64,000 nt of DNA from Candidatus Lernaella stagnicola (GTDB lineage Bacteria; Lernaellota; Lernaellaia; Lernaellales; Lernaellaceae): the NCBI GenBank assembly GCA_030765525.1, contig JAVCCK010000030.1, positions 1 through 64,000 of the forward strand, in the 5' to 3' direction. Below the pieces are notes generated by a model. That model saw nothing but the letters and a program-made list of their open reading frames with translations, was not told the DNA's origin and searched no databases. How positions within the stretch are numbered: the first letter of the stretch is position 1; the number at the start of each line of letters is the position of its first letter. Below are positions 52,566 through 61,334 of this stretch, in pieces. The position numbers were made by a program, and so were the translations under genes.

Positions 52566-53977
52566 CAGGCGCTCCGTTGGTCGCGGCCGAGTATCAGGTA
52601 AAGCACCAGGCGAATCGCTTCGAGGTACCGGCGCACGTCCCGCCAACCATGGATGTTCCTCAAGTGCCGCCACCACAGCTTGGGCCGCAACAGGAAGCGA
52701 CGATAAAAGCGGCGCTGCGCCGCCATCAGGCTTTCGCGCGTCCAACCGTGCGGTACGAACACCGGCTCCCAGAAAGAAAAATCGGTCGTATCGTGACCGG
52801 TCAGCGACCCCCACGACGACCACTGCTCGTATTGCGGCGTGCCGCGCATGGGCGTGTTGATCTGCACGGTCACTTCCATCAACGGCAGACTCAGCGCGAA
52901 TTCGATCGATCGCCGCACCGACGCGTCGGTCTCGCCGAAATGGCCGAGCATGAAAAACGCCTTCATCTGGATGCCCTGCTTATCGCCCCATTCGGCGGCC
53001 TGCCGAATCTGCTCCGTCTTCACGTCTTTATCGATGCGCCGCAGAATCTCCGGATCGCCCGACTCGATACCCAGGCGCGCCCGCCAGCAGCCCGCCTCGC
53101 GGAACAAGGCGAACATCTCTTCGTCCACCGTGTCGGCGCGTAGGGTGCAGGTCCACTCAGTTTTGATGCCGCGGGCGATCATGCCGCGCGCGATATCCTT
53201 GGCGCGCTCGTCGAGGGTGGCAAAGGTGCTGTCCAAAAAGGCGATGCCCCGCGCGCCGTGTTCCGCAATGCAGTGCTCCACCTCGTCCAACACGCGCTCG
53301 ACGCTGTGAGCGCGCATGCGCCTGCCGAACACGTTCTTGTCGCAAAAGATGCAGCCGTGCGGGCAGCCGCGGGTGGTGATCATCGGGATTTTCGGCAACT
53401 CGCGGTAATCGGCGGGGATGGGCCGGTACAGTTCTTTTTTCATCAGGTGCCGCGCCGGATACGGTAGTTCATCCAGGTGCGAGACGACTTCGGCCGGGCC
53501 CGTGTTTCGCAGCCGGCCGTCCTCGCGCACCAACAAACCGGGAATTTGCGGCCACGGCTCGCCGGCCAGAATCCGCGCGAAGGCCGTCTCGCCCTCGCCG
53601 AGCACGCCCGCATCGAAGGGTGTATCGCTCAGCGCGTCCTCACGCCACGCGGCCAGGTGCGGCCCCCCCACAATTAAAGGTATCGACGGCCACCGTTGCC
53701 GGAAGGCGTTCGCGGTGGCGACGCTCATCACCCAACTGGTCGTCACGCCGGTCAGGCCAATGAGGTCCGGCCCGAACTCGCCGGTACGCCGCATCAGTTC
53801 GGCCATCGTGAGGCGCTCGACCGCGGCGTCGATAATCATCGCCTCGTGCCCGTCGCGTTCGGCGATGGCGGCTAGGTAGCCCAGCCCCAGCGGCATGCTG
53901 TTGTAAAACAGCCGGGCCACTACGGCGTTGCCCCTTTCCCGCGGGGCAATCGGCGGATTGACGAGCAATACTTTCAT
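52565..53977 (-). CDS. B12-binding-domain radical SAM enzyme (first of three)
   Basis: From ATG 53977 the protein has 470 residues beginning MKVLLVNPPIAPRERGN; the open frame above it is not coding. The N-terminal domain has PDLIGLTGVTTSWVMSVA and LIVGGPHLAAW. The radical SAM motif CPHGCIFCDKNVFG is near residue 205. RLGIESGDPEILRRIDKDV and FFMLGHFGETD follow as in HpnJ/BchE-like enzymes. The C-terminal 40 residues are basic and aromatic. It heads the three-gene run. Its reaction is unknown. Confidence 0.85.
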   Translation of the reverse strand: MKVLLVNPPIAPRERGNAVVARLFYNSMPLGLGYLAAIAERDGHEAMIIDAAVERLTMAELMRRTGEFGPDLIGLTGVTTSWVMSVATANAFRQRWPSIPLIVGGPHLAAWREDALSDTPFDAGVLGEGETAFARILAGEPWPQIPGLLVREDGRLRNTGPAEVVSHLDELPYPARHLMKKELYRPIPADYRELPKIPMITTRGCPHGCIFCDKNVFGRRMRAHSVERVLDEVEHCIAEHGARGIAFLDSTFATLDERAKDIARGMIARGIKTEWTCTLRADTVDEEMFALFREAGCWRARLGIESGDPEILRRIDKDVKTEQIRQAAEWGDKQGIQMKAFFMLGHFGETDASVRRSIEFALSLPLMEVTVQINTPMRGTPQYEQWSSWGSLTGHDTTDFSFWEPVFVPHGWTRESLMAAQRRFYRRFLLRPKLWWRHLRNIHGWRDVRRYLEAIRLVLYLILGRDQRSA

Positions 53978-54029
53978 CTTGGGAAAGATACCAGGGTAGT
54001 CCCGGTCGCAAAAGAGCGAAGGGGGGTTC

Positions 54030-54455
54030 TCAGTTACGGATCGCTTTTGACAACGAATACCCGGCGCCGCCGAACAGGATCGTGCCGGCAACCAGCAGGA
54101 TAATGATTCCGGAAATCGGCGGCGAGGGAAAACGCACCGCGATGTTGGTTGTGACCTTGGCGTCTTTGGTCGGGCCCTGCGCTTTGATTTCCACGAGACC
54201 CGAAGCCGTCGGTAGCCACCGCAATCGACCGTCGGCGGCGGGCGGGCCGAGCTGGTTGATTTGCGCCGTGGCGGAGTTGGGCCGGTAGGTGACCACGAAC
54301 GACCAGGCGGTCGGGTCTTCGACGTCACTTAGGGTGACGAACACTTCCTGTCCCCGAATCGGAAACTCGGGCTCGCATTCGATTTTCGCGGCCCAAGCCG
54401 GCGCAGTCAGGGCCAACACAAATACCGCCAGCAAAATCGTCGCCGTCGTTTTCAT
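54030..54455 (-). CDS. Small exported protein with C-terminal membrane anchor
   Basis: The 141-residue protein has a signal peptide (MKTTATILLAVFVLALTAPAWA) and an Ig-like strand-rich middle (FPIRGQEVFVTLSDV, WSFVVTYRPNSAT). A C-terminal membrane helix (ISGIIILLVAGTILFGG) is followed by a short basic tail. Its ATG overlaps the stop of the transporter gene as ATGA, so the two are co-translated. The periplasmic domain may modulate the transporter, but I do not recognise a family. Confidence 0.65.
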   Translation of the reverse strand: MKTTATILLAVFVLALTAPAWAAKIECEPEFPIRGQEVFVTLSDVEDPTAWSFVVTYRPNSATAQINQLGPPAADGRLRWLPTASGLVEIKAQGPTKDAKVTTNIAVRFPSPPISGIIILLVAGTILFGGAGYSLSKAIRN

Positions 54456-55987
54456 GCCGCGCCTCCTTTCTCACGCCGGTTGCGGAAGAACATAAACACG
54501 CCCGCGCCGCCCAGCGTAAAGGTCAACCAGCAGATCACAACCGACCAGTGCATGAAGCCCTGGTACGGACCGGCCTTGAAATCGTGACCGTAGAGCCCGC
54601 CCGTGATTTCCTTGTAGATCCCCGAGCCGACGACCAGGATGATCAAGCTCGGCAGCACGTAACGCAGCAGCACTTTGAACCACGCGCCGAGTTTGATCGA
54701 ACTGTGCCGGTTGATGTGGGCGATCAGCTTGTCGGTGTCGAAAAGCCAGCCCAGGAAAATGCACTCGATCAACCCGCCCAGCAGCAGCCCGTAAGAAAAC
54801 GCCCAGTGGTCGAACATGTCCAGCAGCGTTAAGCCCAAGGTGCCGTTGTTATCCAACCCCTTGTCGATCACCTGCGGCATGGCGAAGGAAATCGAACCGA
54901 TGGCCCCCAAAAACGCCACCGCGACCACCACTCTTTTGCGCGTAAAGCCAAAGGCGTCGATGATCGAAGACACCACGGTCTCGACCAGGCTCACCGCGCT
55001 GGTCAGCCCCGCGGTCAGCAGCAAGACGAAAAACAGCACGCCGAAGGTGCGCACCCAGAAGGGCATCTGCGCGAGGCCCTCGGGGATAACGAAGAACATC
55101 ATCCCCAACGTGCTGGCCTTCGGGACGATGGCAAAGGCGAACAGCAACGAGAAAATCGCCACGCCCGCCAGGTACTCGAAGCCGCAGTTCATCAACGAGA
55201 TGGTCAGGGCGCTTTGCACGTCGTCGTTCTTTTTCGGCAGATAGGATGCGTACGTAGCCATGATGCCGAAGCCCAGCGACAACGTGAAGAAGATTTGGCT
55301 GATGGCGCCGAGCCACACCTCGCTGCTTTTCATCACGGCCCAGTCCGGCGTGAACAGCAGGTACACGCCCTCGAGCCCGTTGTCCAAGGTCAGCCCGCGG
55401 AAAATAAGGACGATCATAAACAGCCACATCGCCGGCACGAACACCTTGACCACGGTCTCGATGGATTTCGTTCCCCAAAGCACCGTGAAGATGTTCAACA
55501 TCCATACGAGCACGACGAACGCCAAGGCGTCGTAACGGCTGATCATGTCGAAGAAATGGCTCATCGAATTCGACAGCGTTCCCGCCGCCAACCCGAAGGC
55601 CTGCACGTCGGTCGGCGTCCACAACGGCCCGATGGAACGCAGGAGCATGCCGACGACCCAGCCGAGAATCGTGATGTAGTACATCGTGATGACGCCGGCG
55701 TTGAGCACGCCGAACCAGCCGAAATACTCGCCGCGCTTGCCGCCGATTTCCCGCATGGCCAACGGAAACGCCTTGCCGGTCATCCGCCCCAGGCCCAACT
55801 CGACGATCATCAAGGGTATGCCGATCACGATCAGCGCGAGGAAATAGGGCAGATAAAACGCCCCCGCCCCAAACCGGTAGGCGTTCGCACCGAAAAACAC
55901 GATGTTACCCAAACCGATGGCGCTGCCCGACGCGGCCAGGATGAAGCCTATCTTGCTACCCCAGGCTCCCCGTTTAGAGGCTGCCAT
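54452..55987 (-). CDS. Sodium-dependent transporter of the NSS/SNF family
   Basis: ATG 55987 lies behind GGGAGG, and the protein has 511 residues with about twelve membrane helices. The N terminus WGSKIGFILAASGSAIGLGNIV is the NSS signature, with the unwound TM1 region SAIGLGN lining the sodium and substrate sites. The family transports amino acids or related amines with Na+. TM6-like SLGFGIMATYASY also fits. The substrate is not readable. It overlaps the small anchored-protein gene at its 3' end. Confidence 0.92.
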   Translation of the reverse strand: MAASKRGAWGSKIGFILAASGSAIGLGNIVFFGANAYRFGAGAFYLPYFLALIVIGIPLMIVELGLGRMTGKAFPLAMREIGGKRGEYFGWFGVLNAGVITMYYITILGWVVGMLLRSIGPLWTPTDVQAFGLAAGTLSNSMSHFFDMISRYDALAFVVLVWMLNIFTVLWGTKSIETVVKVFVPAMWLFMIVLIFRGLTLDNGLEGVYLLFTPDWAVMKSSEVWLGAISQIFFTLSLGFGIMATYASYLPKKNDDVQSALTISLMNCGFEYLAGVAIFSLLFAFAIVPKASTLGMMFFVIPEGLAQMPFWVRTFGVLFFVLLLTAGLTSAVSLVETVVSSIIDAFGFTRKRVVVAVAFLGAIGSISFAMPQVIDKGLDNNGTLGLTLLDMFDHWAFSYGLLLGGLIECIFLGWLFDTDKLIAHINRHSSIKLGAWFKVLLRYVLPSLIILVVGSGIYKEITGGLYGHDFKAGPYQGFMHWSVVICWLTFTLGGAGVFMFFRNRREKGGAA

Positions 55988-56186
55988 GAATCCTCCCGTC
56001 ACATCTGCACTTGGATAATGAAAAATCAGGCTAAAAGGCGCGTTGCGCCAAGTCAAGCAAGGTCACGATCGGATACCGGCCGGCGCGACCAGTGTGTTTT
56101 CGTTAATGTGGGCGGCGGCGGCCCGCGCTACGGCGTCCAGGTGCTGGGTGGGGCAGACGAAAACGACCAGGCGTTCGCGCGCGGCG

Positions 56187-58031
56187 TCAGCGGGCGGAGT
56201 AGATGTCGCGGATCGCCTCTTTGGCGGCACGGCAATCCGGATCGATTTCCAGGGCTTTGACGAAATACAACTCCGCCATGCTCGTATCGCCCGCCTCCTT
56301 GTGAATGCGGCCGAGGTAGACGTAGGCGGTGGTGTTGCGCTGGTCCACTTTGAGCGCTTCGCGCACGCGGGCCGTCGCATTCTGCAGCGTTTCAGGAGTT
56401 CGTTCGTGGGTTTTGAAATACGCCCATCCCAGGTACACGTGCAGACTGGGCTCGGCGAAACCACGTTCCTGAGCGATGTTCAACGCTTCGAAACCGCGTT
56501 CGAATTCTTCCTGTTCCAGAAGAGCCACGCCCATGCGATAAATTTGATCGGCAGGATCATCGGCTGCGAAATCAAGATGGTCCGGCTCCATATCTTCCCC
56601 CATCGCCAACTCGTCCGGCGCGTCGAAGTCGATGTTCAACCCGTCGTCTTCGGCCGCAGCCACGTTGGTGCGGTCGACCATTTCGCCGAAATCGTCGTCG
56701 GCATTTTCGGCGTCGATATCCGGCAGCTCGCCGATATCGAAATCGTCGAGTTGATCCAGTCCGATTTCATCCGGTTCCGCCTGCCCGTCGTCGGCATCGG
56801 CCAACCGGCCTTCGATAATCTGCTGAAACTCTTCCGCCACGTGCCGCGCGGCGTCCGATTCGACATCGTCCGCCGACGTCTCCGTGGGAGTCACGTCAGC
56901 CGGTCTTTCGTGAATGCTTTGTTCCGCTTCCTCAACGTCGCCGGCCCGACCGCCCCGTACTTCCTCAAGCCGTTGCTTGATTCGCGCACGCAGCAAGACC
57001 GCCAGAGATTCGGTGGAATCGGCTTGCCGCAAATCGGAGATGTCGACACCCTGCTCGGCCGCTCGGCGCAGAATCTCCGCGGCGAGCTTCATACTCTCGG
57101 CATGGTGGTGTTCGTCCTGACCCGCCGCCGCCGGCTCCGGTTCGGGTTCCTGGGCGACTTCCTCGTGGATACGATCCACGCTTTTTTCAGCCTGCCGGAA
57201 CGCCCATTCCCATTTTCCCTCTTCGGCCGTGGGCGCGGCGGTTTCGGTTTCGCCGCGTTTTTTCTTTCGAGAGACGCCGCTGCGGGCGAATTTCGCGCAT
57301 TCGATGGTCAGCAGGCCGAAAATCAGGGCGCGCACGTCCGGCGCATCTAGTTCCGACTCCGCGACGATGTCCCCCGGCGTCTTGCCCTCGCGAATCCATT
57401 GGCCGATCTGCTTTTCGGCGTCGGTGACCAACACGTCATCAAGGTCGATCAGCGCGTCCTTGAAGGTTTTCAAGGGCGTCGCGGAGCGTTTGCGTAACCG
57501 ATCCTCGATCATCCCGGGGTGATAATATTTGCGGATACCGTCGATCAGCCAACGCAGCGTGCGCTGGGGGTCGGGTAGCTCCTGAGAATCGGGCATCTCC
57601 TGCTCGTAAAACGCGTAATCGCCGCTGCGCCAGTTGAACAAGCCCATGATATTGCGTTCGTAATAGATGCCCGCCAGACGACGAATTTGCCCGTACTGGA
57701 CCATTTTCTGTTCGATCATCAGGTGCAGCGCGGTGGTCTCTTCCGCCTTCGCCTTCGCGCCGAAATTCTGTAACTCTTCACTGGTAATGACACCGTGGTG
57801 CACTAAAAACAAACCGAACTCGGGCTCCTCGAACAGAAACCGCTCACACAGCACCAAACAGCCTTCGTTCAGGTAGAGCCGAACGCGGGTCGGATCACCG
57901 TCGAAAGAAAGCACACCCCGTTTTTTGGCCTTGAAGAATCCATAAATTAACCTAGCGGGATGAATCTGGGTTAAACTACCCTTAATAGCGGGCGTTTCTA
58001 AGGGGCGAGTGTCGTGATTAATAGGCATCAT
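56187..58031 (-). CDS. DUF4388 (PATAN-type) protein with acidic linker and C-terminal TPRs
   Basis: The 614-residue protein begins with a DUF4388-like domain (about residues 17-110; GSLTQIHPARLIYGFFKAKKRGVL and RVRLYLNEGCLVLCERF lie in it), as found in signalling and motility proteins of deltaproteobacteria. A helical region follows. A strongly acidic low-complexity linker lies at about 380-500 (rich in Asp and Glu). The end has three TPR units (DQIYRMGVALLEQEEFERGFE, SLHVYLGWAYFKT, TAYVYLGRIHKEAGD). It starts at ATG 58031 or 58028. Role is inferred as a scaffold. Confidence 0.75.
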   Translation of the reverse strand: MMPINHDTRPLETPAIKGSLTQIHPARLIYGFFKAKKRGVLSFDGDPTRVRLYLNEGCLVLCERFLFEEPEFGLFLVHHGVITSEELQNFGAKAKAEETTALHLMIEQKMVQYGQIRRLAGIYYERNIMGLFNWRSGDYAFYEQEMPDSQELPDPQRTLRWLIDGIRKYYHPGMIEDRLRKRSATPLKTFKDALIDLDDVLVTDAEKQIGQWIREGKTPGDIVAESELDAPDVRALIFGLLTIECAKFARSGVSRKKKRGETETAAPTAEEGKWEWAFRQAEKSVDRIHEEVAQEPEPEPAAAGQDEHHHAESMKLAAEILRRAAEQGVDISDLRQADSTESLAVLLRARIKQRLEEVRGGRAGDVEEAEQSIHERPADVTPTETSADDVESDAARHVAEEFQQIIEGRLADADDGQAEPDEIGLDQLDDFDIGELPDIDAENADDDFGEMVDRTNVAAAEDDGLNIDFDAPDELAMGEDMEPDHLDFAADDPADQIYRMGVALLEQEEFERGFEALNIAQERGFAEPSLHVYLGWAYFKTHERTPETLQNATARVREALKVDQRNTTAYVYLGRIHKEAGDTSMAELYFVKALEIDPDCRAAKEAIRDIYSAR

Positions 58032-58136
58032 GTACGAAAATTTGTTCGAGTCTCTGGTTGCGTGTCAAGCCACGTGCGAATTTTCCACTATTTTCGCCAC
58101 GTTGGAAAGACTAAATTCCAATTTGTCGAAAAAAAA

Positions 58137-58985
58137 ATGTCCTGCCTGCTGATTATTGCCGCCATATCGGCGCTCTTCGCGGTCTCCACATTCGCGGCCG
58201 ACGACGTTGTCGTGCTGCAACCACGCCACCGGACCGCCCAAAGCCTCCTGCCCGCCCTGGAGGCGGCGGCCGGAAAAACCGCCACCATCGGCATCGATTC
58301 GCGCACCGGCCGCATCATCGTGCAGGGCGACCAGGCCGCTATCGCCCGGGTCAAAAAAGTCCTGCAGCAACTCGACGTTCCCCTGCGCAACGTGCTTGTC
58401 GAATGGCAGCGCGTCGGCCAAACCGAATACGAAAACCTCGGCATCGACGTCACATGGCGTGTCGAAGGACGCGGCTGGCGCGTGGGCACCCTGCCCTTGG
58501 AAGGCACCGAACGAGGTGGCCTCGTCGGCACCCGAGGCGGCGTCACCAAACGCATCCACCGCAGCACCGACGCCTCCCGGCAAACCGTCCGCGTGCTGGA
58601 AGGGGGCACCGCCGCCCTGGTGACCGGGCGCAAGCAAGGTTTCTCGCCCGATCGAGTCGCTGTCGGACGTGGGCGGCGCCCGCTGGTCGCCGGAAGCATT
58701 CAAGACGTTCAGGTCTCGTTGATGGTGCGCCCGCGCGTGGTGGGCGAGCAGATTGAGCTGGCCGTGTTCCCGCAGACGGTATGGTTCACCGACGCCGGGC
58801 GGCAAGTGCAAGTCGCCGAAGATTTGGCCACCGTCGTGCGAATTCAAAGCGGCGAACAGTTCCTACTCGGCTCGGTGACCGGGCAATCGCAAACGACGAT
58901 ATTGCAGGGAGTCTTCGAACAACTGGAGCAGAACCACGCGGCGACCGATACCGTCTATTTGATGCGGGCGACCATCGAGCCCTAA
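58137..58985 (+). CDS. Small secretin-like exported protein
   Basis: From ATG 58137 the 282-residue protein has a signal peptide ending in VSTFAA. Residues about 20-95 resemble a secretin N-domain (VLQPRHRTAQSLLPALEAAA, RIIVQGDQAAIARVKKVLQQLD). The next part (VLVEWQRV, then QDVQVSLMVRPRVVGEQIELAVFP and VVRIQSGEQFLLGSV) resembles strands of the secretin beta domain, but the pore-forming repeat set and lip are too short for a full GspD/PilQ. No type II or III secretion genes lie nearby, so it may be an orphan or a plug-like protein. Confidence 0.6.
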   Translation: MSCLLIIAAISALFAVSTFAADDVVVLQPRHRTAQSLLPALEAAAGKTATIGIDSRTGRIIVQGDQAAIARVKKVLQQLDVPLRNVLVEWQRVGQTEYENLGIDVTWRVEGRGWRVGTLPLEGTERGGLVGTRGGVTKRIHRSTDASRQTVRVLEGGTAALVTGRKQGFSPDRVAVGRGRRPLVAGSIQDVQVSLMVRPRVVGEQIELAVFPQTVWFTDAGRQVQVAEDLATVVRIQSGEQFLLGSVTGQSQTTILQGVFEQLEQNHAATDTVYLMRATIEP

Positions 58986-58988
58986 CGG

Positions 58989-60254
58989 TTAGGGTATCGG
59001 TTGCTTGGCGCGGCGGATTTTCGCGCCCAGCGCGTTGAGCTTGTCGTCCAGGCGTTCGTAGCCGCGATCCAAATGATAGATCCGCAGCACTTCGGTCACG
59101 CTGTCGGCCGCCAGCCCGGCCAACACCAAACTCGCCGACGCGCGCAAATCGGTCGCCATCACCGGCGCGCCGGACAGCAGCGGCACGCCGCGCACCAGGG
59201 CGGTGTTTCCTTCGATGCTGATTTGCGCCCCCATGCGCTGCAATTCCGAGACGTGCATGAAGCGATTCTCAAAAATCGTTTCGGTGATCACCGAAAGCCC
59301 GTCGGCCAGGCACGCCAGGGCCATCAATTGCGCCTGCATATCGGTGGCGAAGCCCGGATAGGGGCGCGTCTTGACGTCGACGGCGTGTATGCGGTGCGGA
59401 CCGATCACGCGCAGGTCGCCGTTTTCCGGCTCGATCGTCAGGCCCGCCTGCCGCAGCTTTTCCACGACGGTCTGCAAATGGTGCAGCGGCGCGTTTTTCA
59501 GCAGGATATTCCCCCGCGTGACGCCGGCGGCGACCATCAGCGTACCGGCCTCGATGCGATCGGCGATCAGGGTTTGTTCGACACCGTGCAATTCGCTCAC
59601 GCCCTGAATGCGAATCACGTCGGTGCCGTCGCCCTCGATGCGCGCGCCCATGCCGCGCAGCCAATCGGCCAAGGCGGTGATTTCCGGTTCCCGCGCCACG
59701 TTTTCCAGCACCGTTTCGCCTTCGGCGAGCGCGGCGGCCATCATGAGATTCTCGGTGCCGCCGACGGTGACGAAGTCGAAACATACCGTGTTGCCGCGCA
59801 GACCGTGCGGGGCCGACGCTTCGATGTATCCGTGCTCCACGGTGATTTTCGCGCCCAGCCGCTGCAAACCCCGCAGGTGTTGGTCCACCGGTCGCGCGCC
59901 GATGGCGCAACCGCCGGGTAGCGAGACGCGGGCCCGGCGCAACCGCGCCACAAGCGGCCCCAAAATGAGCACGCCCGCGCGCATGGTTTTGACGATTTCA
60001 TACGGCGCTTCGTGGCCGACCAAGCCGGCCGGATCGACGCGGATGTCGCCGTTCTCGCCGCTCAGCTTCACGCCAAGGCCTTCCAGCAGCCGTTTGACCG
60101 TGCGGATATCGTGCAGTTGCGGCACGTCGCGCAAGGTACTGGGCGCTTCGGTGAGAATCGTGGCGCACAACATCGGCAACGCCGCGTTTTTCGCCCCGCT
60201 TACCCGCACTTCACCCAGCAGCCTCTCGCCGCCGGTGATGACCATTTTTTCCAC
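58989..60254 (-). CDS. murA: UDP-N-acetylglucosamine 1-carboxyvinyltransferase MurA
   Basis: I chose GTG 60254, with AGGAGG five bases upstream (ATG 60245 is the alternative), giving 421 residues, the usual MurA length. GAKNAALP near residue 20 binds UDP-GlcNAc, and [16 protein letters not shown] carries the catalytic Cys116, the fosfomycin target. It catalyses the first committed step of peptidoglycan synthesis. It lies 17 bases after prmC on the same strand. Confidence 0.96.
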   Translation of the reverse strand: MEKMVITGGERLLGEVRVSGAKNAALPMLCATILTEAPSTLRDVPQLHDIRTVKRLLEGLGVKLSGENGDIRVDPAGLVGHEAPYEIVKTMRAGVLILGPLVARLRRARVSLPGGCAIGARPVDQHLRGLQRLGAKITVEHGYIEASAPHGLRGNTVCFDFVTVGGTENLMMAAALAEGETVLENVAREPEITALADWLRGMGARIEGDGTDVIRIQGVSELHGVEQTLIADRIEAGTLMVAAGVTRGNILLKNAPLHHLQTVVEKLRQAGLTIEPENGDLRVIGPHRIHAVDVKTRPYPGFATDMQAQLMALACLADGLSVITETIFENRFMHVSELQRMGAQISIEGNTALVRGVPLLSGAPVMATDLRASASLVLAGLAADSVTEVLRIYHLDRGYERLDDKLNALGAKIRRAKQPIP

Positions 60255-60271
60255 AACCGCCTCCTCGCCGC

Positions 60272-61123
60272 TTAGCTGCGGCGTCCGATCACTACTCGCT
60301 CGATGCCCGCCAGGTCGCAACGCCTCTCGACGCCGTCAAAGCCGCCCGCCGCGAACAACTCGGCTACCGCGTCGGCCTGCCCCGCCCCGCACTCCACGAC
60401 CAGCCAACCGGCCGGTTTGAGCGCTTCACGCGCCCGGGGTACGAGCTTGCGAATCACATCCAAACCATCCGGGCCACCGTCCAACGCCAGGGCGGGATCA
60501 TACTGCGCGACCTCGGGCATCAGCGTCGCCAAGTCTCCCGAGGCAATATAGGGCGGATTGCTCAGCACGGCGTCGAATCCGCCGGCCTCGGCATCCAGCA
60601 AGCTTACCTCGCACACCTCAACGCGGTCTTCCACCTGGAGCCGCGCAATGTTCTCGCGCGCCAGGTCGGCCGCCTCGGGCGACACTTCGGTGGCCGTTAC
60701 GCGCCACGCGGGGCGTTGCTTGGCCAGGCTGACGGCCACGCACCCGCTGCCGGTGCCGACCTCGCACAGCGCGGCGTTTGTTTCCGGCAGTAACGCGAGC
60801 GCCGTTTCCACAAGCAGTTCGGTCTCGGGCCGTGGAACCAGCGCGCGGGCGTCGCAAAGAAAAGACAACCCGTAGAACTCCCGGGTTCCTACCAAGTGCG
60901 CCACCGGTTCGCGGCACCCGCGGCGCCGCACCCATTCGCGCATCGTCGCCAGTTCGCCGGCCTCCAGCGGTTGATCGAAGCGCAAATACAGCCCCACGCG
61001 GTCGCAGCCCAATACCTTCGCCAACAGCACTTCGGCATCGAGCCGGGCGCTTTCAATTCCCTTGCCCGCGAAATAGTCGCGACACCAATGGAGCAGTTTT
61101 AGAACAGTCCAGGTTTCATTCAT
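60272..61123 (-). CDS. prmC: Peptide chain release factor N5-glutamine methyltransferase PrmC
   Basis: The 283-residue protein begins at ATG 61123; a longer frame would run through the tRNA gene and is rejected. The N-terminal helical domain (ESARLDAEVLLAKVLGCDR) precedes a Rossmann methyltransferase domain. That domain has the SAM loop CEVGTGSGCVAVSLA and the substrate-binding NPPY in LSNPPYIASG. It methylates the GGQ glutamine of release factors. The gene sits between tRNA-Pro and murA. Confidence 0.94.
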   Translation of the reverse strand: MNETWTVLKLLHWCRDYFAGKGIESARLDAEVLLAKVLGCDRVGLYLRFDQPLEAGELATMREWVRRRGCREPVAHLVGTREFYGLSFLCDARALVPRPETELLVETALALLPETNAALCEVGTGSGCVAVSLAKQRPAWRVTATEVSPEAADLARENIARLQVEDRVEVCEVSLLDAEAGGFDAVLSNPPYIASGDLATLMPEVAQYDPALALDGGPDGLDVIRKLVPRAREALKPAGWLVVECGAGQADAVAELFAAGGFDGVERRCDLAGIERVVIGRRS

Positions 61124-61142
61124 GATCGTCTTTCGACTCGAT

Positions 61143-61216
61143 TCGGGGCGGCCGGACTCGAACCGGCGACCCCCGGTTCCCAAAACCGGTGCGCTACCAG
61201 ACTGCGCCACGCCCCG
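61143..61216 (-). tRNA. tRNA-Pro (anticodon TGG)
   Basis: The 74-base minus-strand sequence folds into a complete cloverleaf: acceptor CGGGGCG/CGCCCCG with discriminator A, D-stem GCGC/GCGC, anticodon stem CCGGT/ACCGG with loop TTTGGGA, and T-stem GCCGG/CCGGC with loop TTCGAGT. The anticodon TGG reads CCA and related proline codons. The 3' CCA is not encoded. Confidence 0.97.
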
Positions 61217-61230
61217 AAAAATGACACCGG

Positions 61231-61259
61231 AAAATAGCACGCGGCCACCGCCGGCTCAA
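61231..61259 (-). promoter_or_regulatory. Putative sigma70 promoter of tRNA-Pro
   Basis: On the minus strand TTGAGC (61259-61254) and TATTTT (61236-61231) are 17 bases apart. Transcription would start about eight bases before the mature tRNA and may continue into prmC-murA. Confidence 0.55.
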
Positions 61260-61284
61260 GACGAACGATGGGGCCGGCCCCAAG

Positions 61285-61311
61285 AAAAAGCGCGGCGGAA
61301 ACCCGCCGCGC
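61285..61311 (-). terminator. Rho-independent terminator of the acidic-tail PKD protein gene
   Basis: GCGCGGCGG (61290-61298) pairs with CCGCCGCGC (61303-61311), and the minus strand continues with TTTTT at 61289-61285. Confidence 0.88.
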
Positions 61312-61334
61312 TTTTATGTTTCAATGCTACTCGA

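Noticed and set aside
50083-53977. RiPP biosynthetic cluster
   Set aside because: A SPASM-like radical SAM enzyme is present, but there is no small precursor gene, recognition-element protein, protease or dedicated exporter nearby.
61124-61240. N-terminal extension of PrmC
   Set aside because: The extended frame runs through a complete tRNA-Pro gene. ATG 61123 gives the normal PrmC length.
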